NCBI GenBank assembly: GCA_964579245.1
Contig: CAZOFY010000001.1
Coordinates: 1 to 64,000, forward strand
Direction: 5' to 3'
Source of the DNA: Firm-13 sp964579245
GTDB taxonomy: Bacteria > Bacillota > Clostridia > Saccharofermentanales > Saccharofermentanaceae
DNA: 64,000 nucleotides
Shown here one piece after another: positions 16,670 to 25,279 of this stretch. Numbering within the stretch: the first letter of the stretch is position 1; the number at the start of each line of letters is the position of its first letter. A program made the translations under genes and the position numbers. The notes beneath the pieces were generated by a model, which made no database searches, was not told where the DNA came from, and worked only from the letters and a program-made list of their open reading frames with translations.

Positions 16670-17269
16670 TCAAAGGCTTTTCGCGAAAAGCCCGCGCTCA
16701 TATCCGCGAGACGAATCCGTCCGCAGCAGGGCGAAGCCGCGTCTCTCATAGAAAGCCACCATGGCTTCGTTGGCCAGAGCGGTGTGAAGGAAAAGACAGG
16801 AAAAGCCGGATCGTACAGCCTCGTCCTCGGCCGCCCTGTAGAGTCTGGCGCCGATACCCATATTATGCATGTCAGGTAATACGGAGAAACGCGAAAAATA
16901 TCCGACGGTCTGATCTTCCTCCAGTCCGGAAAACCCGCAATAATCCGTGAAAGACGGAAGGATTTCTCCGACGGAGACCGACTTGAGACGCACAGATCCA
17001 ACGACAATCCCATCCGGCAGAAGCGCCACAAAAAAGGGAACCCTGCGAATTTGAAGCAGAAGTTGTTCTCTTGTCTCGAAAAGCGCCTCCAATTTGCCTT
17101 CGGGGATGCCGGAATTTCTGCGATATAGTTCCATGGAAGCAATCAATGCTTTCAGAATCATGTCAACGTCGGCATCGTTCGCCGGGCGCACGATGAGGTT
17201 CGTATCTGCGCGCACTTCGTTCTGTGTGGCTACGATCGGTTCGCATGAGGATTTTGGGTCGTCAGACAT
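16670..17269 (-). CDS. GNAT-family N-acetyltransferase
   Basis: This 199-residue protein has a GNAT fold starting near residue 25 (LIVRPANDADVDMI). The acetyl-CoA site is in FSVLPDMHNMGIGARLYRAA, followed by FYERRGFALL near the C-terminus. The gene starts 4 nt after the argF stop and is therefore the last gene of the arginine operon. Single-domain GNATs can act on many substrates. Position makes an arginine-pathway role, such as acetylglutamate formation, worth considering, but no sequence feature proves it. Its last codons contain the perfect palindrome GGCTTTTCGCGAAAAGCC (16674-16691), which may act as the transcript end. Confidence 0.85.
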   Translation of the reverse strand: MSDDPKSSCEPIVATQNEVRADTNLIVRPANDADVDMILKALIASMELYRRNSGIPEGKLEALFETREQLLLQIRRVPFFVALLPDGIVVGSVRLKSVSVGEILPSFTDYCGFSGLEEDQTVGYFSRFSVLPDMHNMGIGARLYRAAEDEAVRSGFSCLFLHTALANEAMVAFYERRGFALLRTDSSRGYERGLFAKSL

Positions 17270-17273
17270 AGGA

Positions 17274-18197
17274 TCAAGCCCCCATGCACTTCACGAGGAT
17301 GGCCTTATGGGCGTGAAGCCGGTTCTCTGCCTCGTCAAAAACGAAGGACTTCTGACCGTCAATCACGTCGGCCGTGACTTCGTATCCGCGATAAGCAGGT
17401 AGACAGTGCAAAAATATCGCTTCTTTGTCCGCCATTGCCATCAACTCACGATTGACCTGATAATCCTTGAAAATCTCTGCTCGTGCAGCCTTCTCTGATT
17501 CCTGACCCATACTGGTCCAGGTATCGGTGTAAACGACGTCGGCATTTTTCACTGCGTTGAAGGGATCCGTTGTCATTTCAATCACGGATCCGGTAACAGC
17601 CGCATCTTTGTTTGCCTGTTGTACATATAGCTCAGGACAGGTGAAGTCCTTAGGAGAAGCGACAGAAATATGCATACCGGCCTTGGCGCATGCCTGCAGC
17701 AGGGAATTGGCCACATTGTTGCCGTCACCAACATAGCAAAGCTTTAAGCCCTTGAGCGTCCCTTTCTGCTCCTTAATCGTCAGCAGGTCGGCAAGAGCCT
17801 GAGTCGGGTGTTGATCATCCGTGAGGCCGTTGATGACCGGAATCGTTCCGAATCTGGCCAGATCCAGAACGTCCTGGTGAGAGAAGGTCCGTATCATAAT
17901 ACCGTCGAGCATGCGGGAGAGGACCTGAGCAGTGTCATAGATTGTCTCGCCGCGGCCGATTTGAATATCATTTGACGAAAGGAACAAGGACTGTCCGCCG
18001 AGCTGGTACATTCCGACCTCGAACGACACCCTGGTCCGGGTTGACGATTTTGAGAAAATCATGCCGAGAGATTTCCCTTGCAGAATTGGATGAGAGATCC
18101 CGGCCTTCGTCTTTTTCTTCAGATCCTGTGCGATATCCAAAAGCTCATCGAGGTCTGTAAAGCTGACATCCTCGTGAAAATCAATATAGTGTTTCAT
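17274..18197 (-). CDS. argF: ornithine carbamoyltransferase
   Basis: ArgF joins ornithine and carbamoyl phosphate to make citrulline. The 307-residue enzyme has the carbamoyl phosphate motif SSTRTRVSFE, HPTQALADL, the ornithine-binding DTWTSMGQE that separates it from aspartate transcarbamoylase, and the catalytic HCLPAYRGYEV. I start it at the ATG at 18197 behind GGAGGA. An 11-codon upstream extension is in frame but lies over the ribosome site. It is fourth in an argC-B-D-F order. Confidence 0.96.
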   Translation of the reverse strand: MKHYIDFHEDVSFTDLDELLDIAQDLKKKTKAGISHPILQGKSLGMIFSKSSTRTRVSFEVGMYQLGGQSLFLSSNDIQIGRGETIYDTAQVLSRMLDGIMIRTFSHQDVLDLARFGTIPVINGLTDDQHPTQALADLLTIKEQKGTLKGLKLCYVGDGNNVANSLLQACAKAGMHISVASPKDFTCPELYVQQANKDAAVTGSVIEMTTDPFNAVKNADVVYTDTWTSMGQESEKAARAEIFKDYQVNRELMAMADKEAIFLHCLPAYRGYEVTADVIDGQKSFVFDEAENRLHAHKAILVKCMGA

Positions 18198-18210
18198 CCG
18201 TATTCCTCCG

Positions 18211-19416
18211 TTAAACTGATTTCGTTTCAAGAATGACCGTAAGAGCGTCGATAAACAAGGCTGCCTCTCGCTTTGTCAGAATCAGAGGGGGTGCGATTCT
18301 GATTACGTTGTCTCCGATTGAGCCGACAAGAAAGCCGCATTCAAATAACTTCTTTTTCAGCAGAACCGCATTCGGCTCAGAAAACTCGATTCCGATTAAT
18401 AAGCCCATTCCACGGACCTGCTTGATTGCACCTGTTTTCTTAGCAAGCTGATCTAGTTTCTTCGTCAGAAATAAACCAATATTCATCGCATTCTTCATCA
18501 GCTTCTTCTTGTCGATCTCCTCGAGAACGGCAAGGGCGGCCGCTGTCGCCAGAGGATTCCCTCCGAACGTGGAGCCGTGATCCCCGGGAGTGAAAGTAGA
18601 AGCAACCTCTTGACTCGCCAGCATACAACCGATCGGAACGCCGCCGGCAAGTCCTTTTGCCATGGTAACAATATCCGGTGTGATTCCGAACGATTCAAAT
18701 CCGAAAAAAGTTCCCGTCCGTCCGACGCCTGTCTGTACCTCGTCGATAACCAGAAGTGCTCCGGCCGCTTTACAGATCTCAGAAGCAGCCGTCAGGAATT
18801 CCTTTGTTGCCGGTAAAACACCGCCTTCGCCCTGGATCACCTCGAGCATAACGGCTCCGGTGTCCGCATCGACTGCCTGACGTAAAGCACCGATATCGTT
18901 ATAGGGAATATACTCAAAGCCGCCGGGGAGTGGGGCGAAGGCCTTGTTGTACTTCTCCTGTCCGGTGGCCGTTACAGCCGCCAGCGTTCTTCCGTGAAAA
19001 GACTTCAAAGCCGTGATGATCTTGCTTCTGGGCGCGCCCTTTTTCGAAAAGTATGCACGGACAAGCTTGATCGCCGCTTCGTTGGCTTCCGCACCGCTGT
19101 TACAGAAAAAGACGCGGTCCGCAAAAGTCCTCTCGACCAGGTTTCTCGCCAACTCACCCTGACTCGGTACGTAATACAAGGAGGAGCAGTGAATCAGTTT
19201 CTTTGCCTGAGAAGAGACAGCCTTGACCAGGCGCGGATTTCCATGCCCGACGCTGTTAACGGCGATTCCTCCGAGAAGGTCGAGATACTTCTCTCCCTCG
19301 GTCGAGTAGAGCCAGGAGCCCTTTCCGTGCGTGAAGGCGACCGGGATTCTGTCTCCGAAAACGTTCATATAATAGGTCTTATCCAGATGAATGGCCCATT
19401 CTAATTGTTTTTCCAT
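18211..19416 (-). CDS. argD: acetylornithine aminotransferase
   Basis: This 401-residue class III PLP aminotransferase has NSGAEANEAAIKLVR, VIDEVQTGVGRTG and the PLP lysine in MAKGLAGGVPIG. It converts N-acetylglutamate semialdehyde to N-acetylornithine; related enzymes also serve lysine synthesis. It sits between argB and argF with intergenic gaps of about 27 and 13 nt, consistent with one message. Confidence 0.95.
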   Translation of the reverse strand: MEKQLEWAIHLDKTYYMNVFGDRIPVAFTHGKGSWLYSTEGEKYLDLLGGIAVNSVGHGNPRLVKAVSSQAKKLIHCSSLYYVPSQGELARNLVERTFADRVFFCNSGAEANEAAIKLVRAYFSKKGAPRSKIITALKSFHGRTLAAVTATGQEKYNKAFAPLPGGFEYIPYNDIGALRQAVDADTGAVMLEVIQGEGGVLPATKEFLTAASEICKAAGALLVIDEVQTGVGRTGTFFGFESFGITPDIVTMAKGLAGGVPIGCMLASQEVASTFTPGDHGSTFGGNPLATAAALAVLEEIDKKKLMKNAMNIGLFLTKKLDQLAKKTGAIKQVRGMGLLIGIEFSEPNAVLLKKKLFECGFLVGSIGDNVIRIAPPLILTKREAALFIDALTVILETKSV

Positions 19417-19443
19417 GATTTACACCTCATTTCTTGCGGCTCT

Positions 19444-20388
19444 TCAGATTTTTTCTCCTTCAAAATAGGGTCGTCGCTCTTTGGTGATCATGGTACCGAT
19501 GCCTTTGCCGGTGAAGATCTCCAGAAGGAGGCTGTGGGGGATACGTCCGTCAATAATATGAGCGCGGCCGACGCCGCGATGAATGGTCTCGAGACAACCC
19601 ATGACTTTCGGGATCATGCCGCCGGAGATGACCCCGTCCTTGATCAGGCTGATGATCTCGGCTTCCGTGAGCACAGGGAACACCTTCTCCGTACCATCGG
19701 CAAGTTTTCCGCGAACACCCTCGACGTCAGTCAAGGTCATCAGCTTTTCAGCCTGCAGGGCTGAGGCGATCTCTGCCGCGACAGTGTCGGCGTTGATATT
19801 ATAGCTTTGACCATCCGGGCCGATCCCGATCGGGGCAACGACAGGAATATATTCGTCGTTTGCCAGCATGGACAAGACCTTTGTGTTGATCTTCGTGATA
19901 TGACCAACATAACCGACATCGATCGGATTTCCGTCCGCGTCGGATGTCAGAGGCTCGCATTCGATCAGATGTCCGTCAATACCGCAAATCCCGATTGCCT
20001 TTGCCCCCTTCTGACCGAGGGTCGAGACGATCTCCTTATTGGTCTTGCCGACCAGAACCATCTGAGCAATGCTCATCGTCTCCTTGTCGGTGACGCGCAG
20101 ACCTTTTTCAAAACGCGAGGGGATATTCATTTTGGACAGCATATCACTGATATCCGGACCGCCGCCGTGGACAAGCACAGGGTTGATGCCGACATATTTC
20201 AGCAATGTGATGTCGTCCATTACGGAAGACTTCAGTTCCTCATTAATCATGGCATTTCCGCCGTACTTGATGACGACTGTTTTGCCTTCCAGACTCTGAA
20301 TGTAAGGAAGAGCTTCGATCAGCGTCTCTGCCTTTCCGATAAATTCCTTCATTTCCTTGCCGAGATCCGGCATATTTTTATTTTTCAT
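19444..20388 (-). CDS. argB: acetylglutamate kinase, arginine-sensitive type
   Basis: ArgB phosphorylates N-acetylglutamate. The 314-residue protein has VIKYGGNAM, VLVHGGGPDI, the ADTVAAEIA stretch and the C-terminal GKGIGTMI. An N-terminal helix ahead of the kinase core (EFIGKAETLIEALPYIQ) is present. In this family such a helix marks the hexameric, arginine-inhibited form, so feedback by arginine is expected. The start follows the argC stop by about 39 nt. Confidence 0.95.
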   Translation of the reverse strand: MKNKNMPDLGKEMKEFIGKAETLIEALPYIQSLEGKTVVIKYGGNAMINEELKSSVMDDITLLKYVGINPVLVHGGGPDISDMLSKMNIPSRFEKGLRVTDKETMSIAQMVLVGKTNKEIVSTLGQKGAKAIGICGIDGHLIECEPLTSDADGNPIDVGYVGHITKINTKVLSMLANDEYIPVVAPIGIGPDGQSYNINADTVAAEIASALQAEKLMTLTDVEGVRGKLADGTEKVFPVLTEAEIISLIKDGVISGGMIPKVMGCLETIHRGVGRAHIIDGRIPHSLLLEIFTGKGIGTMITKERRPYFEGEKI

Positions 20389-20427
20389 TCCCGATCCTCC
20401 GATGGATATTCCAAATGATTGCCTTAA

Positions 20428-21483
20428 TTATATACAACCGACCAATGAGAGCAGACCGTCTGTTTCGTTAAAGCCGCACATGACATTCATGGTCTGCACT
20501 GCCTGTGAGGCGGAGCCCTTACCCAGATTATCCAGCGCGCTCATTATTTTGATCTTTCCGGTGTGAGAGTCCCGGGCGATCGCAATATCGATTCGATTTG
20601 AAAAGGCTGTATGACGCGTCTCGGGAGTCATTCCGAGCGGTAATATGCGGACAAAAGGCTCATCCCGAAAATAGTCTGAATAAAGATCAAAGATTTCCTT
20701 TTCCGTTATCGCCTCATGCTCAGGGAGAAGGTCGCTGTAGATCGTCGCACACATACCGCGCTTCATAGGGGCAAGATGTGGTGTGAAAGTGACCAGGATT
20801 TTCTCTCCCGCAAGAAGGCTGAATTCCTGCTCAATCTCAGCGGTATGCCGGTGCGAGCTTGCTGCGTAGGGCTTGAAACTCTCATCCGCCTCACAGAAGG
20901 AATAAGGAAGTTCGCTTTTTCTCCCCGCGCCGGAGTATCCGGAGACAGCATCGATGATTATGCCCCCCGTACTGATGATGTGATTTGAAAGCAACGGAGC
21001 GAGGCCCAGGATGGAGCAGGTCGGGTAGCAACCGGGATCAGCCGCCAGACGTGCATCTTTGAGCTTGTCGCGATACAATTCCGGCATGCCGTAAACGGCC
21101 TCGTCCAACAGCTCGGGGCATGGATGCTCGAGCTGATATGCCTCGGTATAGGGTTCCAGGGTCCGGAAGCGGAAGTCCCCGCTGTGATCGATAACCTTTA
21201 CGCCTTTGCTCAGCAAGATCGGGACGGTCTTCGATGAAACTCCGTGCGGCAAGGCTGTGATGACAAAATCACACTGATCGGCGACCTGCTCTGGTGTCAT
21301 GTCCGACAGTGAAAGGTCGCATACTCCTCGAAAAGAAGGATAGACGTCGGAAAATCTCCTGCCTGCAAAACTCCTTGAAACCAGGACAGAAAGCTCTGCC
21401 TTCGGATGACCCGAGAAGATTCGGACAAGCTCGGCTCCGACATAACCGGTGGCTCCGATGATTCCTACTTTTATAGCCGACAT
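20428..21483 (-). CDS. argC: N-acetyl-gamma-glutamyl-phosphate reductase
   Basis: This 351-residue enzyme reduces acetylglutamyl phosphate. The N-terminal Rossmann motif is VGIIGATGYVGAELVRI, and the catalytic cysteine is in LAADPGCYPTCSILGL. It is the first gene of the arginine operon. In many Clostridia argJ follows argC; here argB follows directly and argJ is absent. The ATG has an AAAGGGG site. Confidence 0.96.
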   Translation of the reverse strand: MSAIKVGIIGATGYVGAELVRIFSGHPKAELSVLVSRSFAGRRFSDVYPSFRGVCDLSLSDMTPEQVADQCDFVITALPHGVSSKTVPILLSKGVKVIDHSGDFRFRTLEPYTEAYQLEHPCPELLDEAVYGMPELYRDKLKDARLAADPGCYPTCSILGLAPLLSNHIISTGGIIIDAVSGYSGAGRKSELPYSFCEADESFKPYAASSHRHTAEIEQEFSLLAGEKILVTFTPHLAPMKRGMCATIYSDLLPEHEAITEKEIFDLYSDYFRDEPFVRILPLGMTPETRHTAFSNRIDIAIARDSHTGKIKIMSALDNLGKGSASQAVQTMNVMCGFNETDGLLSLVGCI

Positions 21484-21822
21484 ATACAGTACCCCTTTAC
21501 AACTTTATGTTGAATTTTACAGTCGTTTTATATCATATTATAGGTGCGAAATCACACATGGTCATTCTTAATATTTATACAGGATACTGCATAAAAAACC
21601 AATATGCAAGAATCAATCTTTTTTCCTATGAAAATTATACAAATTCGACAAGAGATGCATGTTTTTTCTGTTTCTTTTGTTATACTTTCCTCGCCGCATG
21701 TCCAAAAAGCCCCGATAACTTTTGGTATTTCTGCATATGGCGGTTTTTATATGTCAATGTTATATTGTGTGTGTGCATTACGAAACCGTAACCATACGGT
21801 TCAATATTTGGAGGTATCACAA
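21484..21822. promoter_or_regulatory. divergent argC / ABC ATPase intergenic region
   Basis: This 339-nt AT-rich gap separates two divergent genes. For argC (minus) a TATAAT lies at 21537-21542. For the ABC gene (plus) TGT-TATACT gives an extended -10 at 21681-21686. A long leader follows, in which CCGC pairs with GCGG and CCAAAA with TTTTGG (about 21694-21743) ahead of five Ts, which could be an attenuator. I looked for an ArgR-type box and found only weak AT-rich dyads. The apparent N-terminal extension of the ABC gene into this region is not coding. Confidence 0.4.
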
Positions 21823-22938
21823 ATGGCAAGTCTTTCATTACAGCACGTCTACAAGAAGTATGAGGGCGGTGTTGTTGCCGTCAGCGATTTTAACCTGGAA
21901 ATTGCAGATAAGGAATTTATCATTCTTGTTGGCCCTTCCGGTTGCGGTAAGTCTACTACTCTTCGTATGATCGCTGGCCTTGAAGACATTTCAGAGGGAG
22001 AGATCTATATCGGAGATCGTATGATCAATGACGTTCTTCCGAAGGATAGAGACATCGCTATGGTTTTCCAGAACTACGCTTTGTATCCCCATATGACTGT
22101 TTTTGAGAATATGGCTTTCGGCCTTAAACTCAGAAAGGTACCGAAGGATGACATCAAGCGCCGCGTGAATGAAGCAGCTAAGATTCTCGAGATCGAGCAC
22201 CTTCTTGATCGTAAACCGAAGGCACTTTCCGGCGGACAGAGACAGCGTGTTGCTCTCGGTCGTGCTATTGTTCGTGACCCGAAGGTCTTCCTGATGGACG
22301 AGCCTCTCTCGAACCTTGACGCAAAGCTTCGTGTTCAGATGCGTGTTGAGATCACCAAGCTCCACCAGAGACTGCAGACAACAATCATCTATGTTACGCA
22401 TGACCAGACCGAAGCCATGACCATGGGTACACGTCTCGTCGTTATGAAGGACGGATTCATTCAGCAGGTTGATTCTCCGACGGAGCTCTACGAGCACCCG
22501 GTAAACACCTTCGTTGCAGGATTCATCGGAATGCCTCCTATGAACTTCATCAATGCCACGATTCAGGTTCAGGGCGAAGACGTTTTTGTAGCGTTCGAGA
22601 ACTGCACTGTTAAGCTTACAGAGCGTTATTCTGTTCCGGAAGTCTTCGAGCATGATGGAAGAGAAGTCATCTTCGGCGTTCGTCCTGAGGCTATCTCTGA
22701 CGAGATCAACTATGTCAATGAGCACAAGGAAGCTTCCTTCACTGCAGACGTCGACGTTGTTGAGCTTCTTGGAGCTGAGACATATCTGTATGTTACAGTC
22801 AACGGCGCGCTTCCTCTTACCGCTCGTGTTGACCCCACAACATCCAAGTCCCGTGTAGGAGAGGTTGTTTCTCTTGCCATCGACGCGAACCGCGTTCACC
22901 TCTTTGATAAAGAGACAGAGCAGAGCATCATTTCCTAA
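21823..22938 (+). CDS. ugpC: sugar ABC transporter ATP-binding protein, UgpC/MsmK type
   Basis: This 371-residue ATPase energises carbohydrate ABC importers and often serves several of them. Walker A is GPSGCGKS, the signature is LSGGQRQRVALGRA and Walker B is VFLMDEPLSNLD. A C-terminal TOBE/regulatory domain of about 130 residues follows, as in MalK/UgpC/MsmK. No permease or binding protein is next to it, which fits a shared, stand-alone ATPase. The ATG has a GGAGG site. Codon use looks highly biased (frequent GTT, CTT and CGT), suggesting strong expression. Confidence 0.93.
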   Translation: MASLSLQHVYKKYEGGVVAVSDFNLEIADKEFIILVGPSGCGKSTTLRMIAGLEDISEGEIYIGDRMINDVLPKDRDIAMVFQNYALYPHMTVFENMAFGLKLRKVPKDDIKRRVNEAAKILEIEHLLDRKPKALSGGQRQRVALGRAIVRDPKVFLMDEPLSNLDAKLRVQMRVEITKLHQRLQTTIIYVTHDQTEAMTMGTRLVVMKDGFIQQVDSPTELYEHPVNTFVAGFIGMPPMNFINATIQVQGEDVFVAFENCTVKLTERYSVPEVFEHDGREVIFGVRPEAISDEINYVNEHKEASFTADVDVVELLGAETYLYVTVNGALPLTARVDPTTSKSRVGEVVSLAIDANRVHLFDKETEQSIIS

Positions 22939-22961
22939 TCGAATCCATTTTCAAGACAACC

Positions 22962-22991
22962 AAACGGCTTCCGCAAGGGAGCCGTTTTTTT
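22962..22991 (+). terminator. intrinsic terminator of the ABC ATPase gene
   Basis: AAACGGCTTCC pairs with GGGAGCCGTTT (one T-G pair) around a GCAA tetraloop and is followed by a seven-T tract ending at 22991. The T-tract is directly followed by GACTTGTGTCAGTTGAAC, which is nearly the same sequence as follows the transketolase terminator. Confidence 0.93.
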
Positions 22992-23207
22992 GACTTGTGT
23001 CAGTTGAACTGTTCGTCTACCGGCATCAATCCNNNNNNNNNNNNNNNNNNNNNNNNNNNNNNNNNNNNNNNNNNNNNNNNNNNNNNNNNNNNNNNNNNNN
23101 NNNNNNNNNNNNNNNNNNNNNNNNNNNNNNNNGGAGCCGTTTTTTTGACTTGTGTCAGTTGAACTGTTCGTCTACCGGCATCAATCCGCAAGGAAGTCGT
23201 TTCTCCT
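22992..23207 (+). repeat. duplicated 5' end of the element, containing the scaffold gap
   Basis: GACTTGTGTCAGTTGAAC after the terminator matches the 5' edge of copy A. A second, diverged version of terminator arm plus edge (CCGCAAGGAAGTCGTTTCTC then GATTTTGTCAGCTAAG) begins at 23186, directly before the main copy B. The 55 bases at 22978-23032 are repeated exactly at 23133-23187 on the other side of the N run, so the sequence probably occurs once in the genome. Confidence 0.55.
23033..23132. other. assembly gap of exactly 100 Ns
   Basis: A run of exactly 100 Ns is the usual placeholder for a scaffold gap of unknown size. The 55 bases on the left are identical to the first 55 on the right. 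That length equals a common de Bruijn k-mer, so the two contigs probably overlap there. Confidence 0.95.
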
Positions 23208-23935
23208 GATTTTGTCAGCTAAGTCCCAACAAGCGAGAAAAACGACCGGAAATGCGGGTGGTGGTCAAGAAATTATACCGGAAAATCAACCGTAGCAATA
23301 AAGTAGAGATATTGAAGCCTCTAGGCATAGGAAATGGATACTAAACGCTTTTTCTTTCAATGATTACCTACTGAATCAGAGAGAGGCTGTTTTTAGTATG
23401 TTAATCATTGGGCAACAAAGAAGCTATTTGTCAATGATTACCTACTGAATTACGAAAAATGGCGATTTAGTAGGTATAAGTGTGCGAGATAACGTTATTT
23501 CTACGCAATGATTACCATCAAAATCTTCCAGAATCAGACATTTGGTATGTATTAGAGTCTAAAAAAGCGTGGTAACACGTCTTTTCTTATCAATAAATAC
23601 CATACAAGAATTTCGTCTTGTGCCTTTTGGCATGTATAACTATGTGATGCACCGATGTCTGTCTTCGTTTAGATATATCTATAATGCTCGTCGTAAAGAA
23701 TATGAGGACCCTTTTTCGGGTAGCAAGGAATACAAGGGTCCCTTCAAGCGAAATCCCCAAGCGGCAATTGTTGTAGTATTACATCGCACAAGAAGGAGCG
23801 GTCACAGCAAATCCCAAAGGCCGCAATTTGTTGTTGAATCTTGATCGAAAGGGATAAGCCAGCAACTTGAGACGCTTTCAAGTAATAAGGGCATATAGTC
23901 TGGAGCAAACCACAAGCTTGACGAGTGGTTATAAT
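23208..23935 (+). ncRNA. candidate large structured RNA / interspersed element, copy B
   Basis: This stretch aligns with copy A over its whole length but is clearly diverged. The shared GGCATAGGAAATGGATACTA-type lead-in precedes four hairpins starting near 23358, 23431, 23505 and 23590. The first pairs CAATGAT (23358-23364) with ATCATTG (23404-23410). The second pairs TACCTACTGAAT (23439-23450) with ATTTAGTAGGTA (23465-23476) as twelve pairs including one G-U. Positions 23632-23650 are identical to copy A. The 3' domain keeps CTTGA/TCAAG, TCTGGAGCAAA and an ACCAC/GTGGT closing stem. A weak terminator at 24011 may end the transcript. No reading frame is conserved across the whole element. Confidence 0.6.
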
Positions 23936-24010
23936 CCCAAAAGAGCCGGGAAGGAAACGATTGACATCAGAAAAAGACAAAGAGTAGAAGAAGCAAATCT
24001 TTGAAAAGCG

Positions 24011-24036
24011 CCGAAAACACTAGATTCGGTTTTTTA
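24011..24036 (+). terminator. weak intrinsic terminator after element copy B
   Basis: CCGAA pairs with TTCGG around a 9-nt loop and is followed by six or more Ts. There is no upstream protein gene for it to serve, so it could end a transcript of copy B. Confidence 0.5.
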
Positions 24037-24047
24037 TTGTTATCGTA

Positions 24048-24076
24048 TTGCAACAAAATTGTGAAACAGATAAGAT
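24048..24076 (+). promoter_or_regulatory. promoter for the CdaR-like gene
   Basis: TTGCAA (24048-24053) and TAAGAT (24071-24076) are separated by 17 nt, about 80 nt ahead of the start codon at 24157. Confidence 0.5.
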
Positions 24077-24156
24077 AAAATGATTATGAAAACGACCGTG
24101 TATCTATTCCGGGATATCGGTTGATCGCTTTTTGGCGAGAATGAGTAGGTGAAAGC

Positions 24157-25254
24157 ATGGAAGAAATCAAGAAATGCATCCGTGAGGTTTCTCAGATTGT
24201 TGATACAACGGTCGGCATCATGGACACGATGGGTCTTGTGATAGCCTGTACGGATTCCTCTTGGGAGGGAACCGAGGATTCGTCGGTACGCGCTGTTCTG
24301 ATGTCGGAGGAAATGATAGCGAGTACATCCGGCAAGACGTATATCAAGATTAACGTCGCTGACCAGACACAGTACATAGGATTCATCACAGGAACCGACA
24401 CCTATTCCCGGACATATCTTGAGCTGATATCACAGTGGATCCGCGCAGCTCTCCGAGAGAGAAACACGGATGCCGAGCGCGAGACATTCATCAAGAATAT
24501 CTTGCTCGAGAACGAGCTGCCGGGCGATATCCCTCTGAAGGCCCGCGAGTTCAAGCTGGCATACGCCGTTCCCCGTATCGTCTTTCTTATCCGGGTTCTG
24601 CAGAGTGAGAGCTCCTTCTGTATGGAGATTCTGCACAATCTGTTTCCGGAGAAGAAGACGAATTACCTTCTGGCGATGGATGAGGAGACGATTGTATTGA
24701 TGACAGAGGTGTCCGAGGATGTCGATGCCACAATCGATTCGATCAGTAAGATGATTATAGATAACTTGAATACGGAATCCATGTCGAAGATCTATATCGG
24801 CATCGGTATGTTGGCGGAAACGATGAAAGATGCTGCAAAATCTTATCGTGAAGCGAGCATGGCCCTTCGAGTCGGAAGTATTTTCGAGAATGACCAGTAT
24901 GTGATGCGGTACGACAAGCTTGGCCTGGGCCGGCTGATCTACCAGCTCCCGCCGACGCTTTGCAATATGTTTCTTGATGAGGTTTTCCCTAAGGGGGCAT
25001 ACGAGTCCCTGGATTCGGAGACACTTCTGACTATCTCGAAGTTTTTCGAGAACAACCTGAACGGCAGTGAGACCTCCAGAAAGCTGTTTGTGCATAGAAA
25101 CACTCTGGTATACCGTTTGGACAAGGTTCAGAAGATTACCGGTCTGGATTTGAGGAGTTTTGACGATGCTGTGCTCTTCAAGCTGGCGGCGATGGTGAGG
25201 ACCTACCTTGAGAAGCAGGACAAAAACGGGCGCATGGCATCCGGAAAATGGTGA
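24157..25254 (+). CDS. CdaR/PucR-type transcriptional regulator
   Basis: This 365-residue protein follows the sugar-diacid-regulator plan. An N-terminal sensory domain (MEEIKKCIREVSQIVDTTVG) is followed by a GGDEF-like middle domain and a C-terminal PucR helix-turn-helix. The HTH has the typical ETSRKLFVHRNTLVYRLDKV and ITGLDLRSFDDAVLFKLA. No sugar-diacid genes are near. Instead ftsE starts 25 nt downstream, so the regulator may share a message with the ftsEX division genes. Its ligand is unknown. Confidence 0.87.
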   Translation: MEEIKKCIREVSQIVDTTVGIMDTMGLVIACTDSSWEGTEDSSVRAVLMSEEMIASTSGKTYIKINVADQTQYIGFITGTDTYSRTYLELISQWIRAALRERNTDAERETFIKNILLENELPGDIPLKAREFKLAYAVPRIVFLIRVLQSESSFCMEILHNLFPEKKTNYLLAMDEETIVLMTEVSEDVDATIDSISKMIIDNLNTESMSKIYIGIGMLAETMKDAAKSYREASMALRVGSIFENDQYVMRYDKLGLGRLIYQLPPTLCNMFLDEVFPKGAYESLDSETLLTISKFFENNLNGSETSRKLFVHRNTLVYRLDKVQKITGLDLRSFDDAVLFKLAAMVRTYLEKQDKNGRMASGKW

Positions 25255-25279
25255 CATGATGTCTATGGAGGGCACGTAA

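Noticed and set aside
21604..21822. 73-codon N-terminal extension of the ABC ATPase
   Set aside because: The true start has a GGAGG site and matches the family start (MASLSLQHVYKKY). The extension covers a promoter and leader.
23033..23132. A real 100-bp unknown sequence
   Set aside because: Exactly 100 Ns with identical 55-base flanks points to scaffolding, not to unread sequence.
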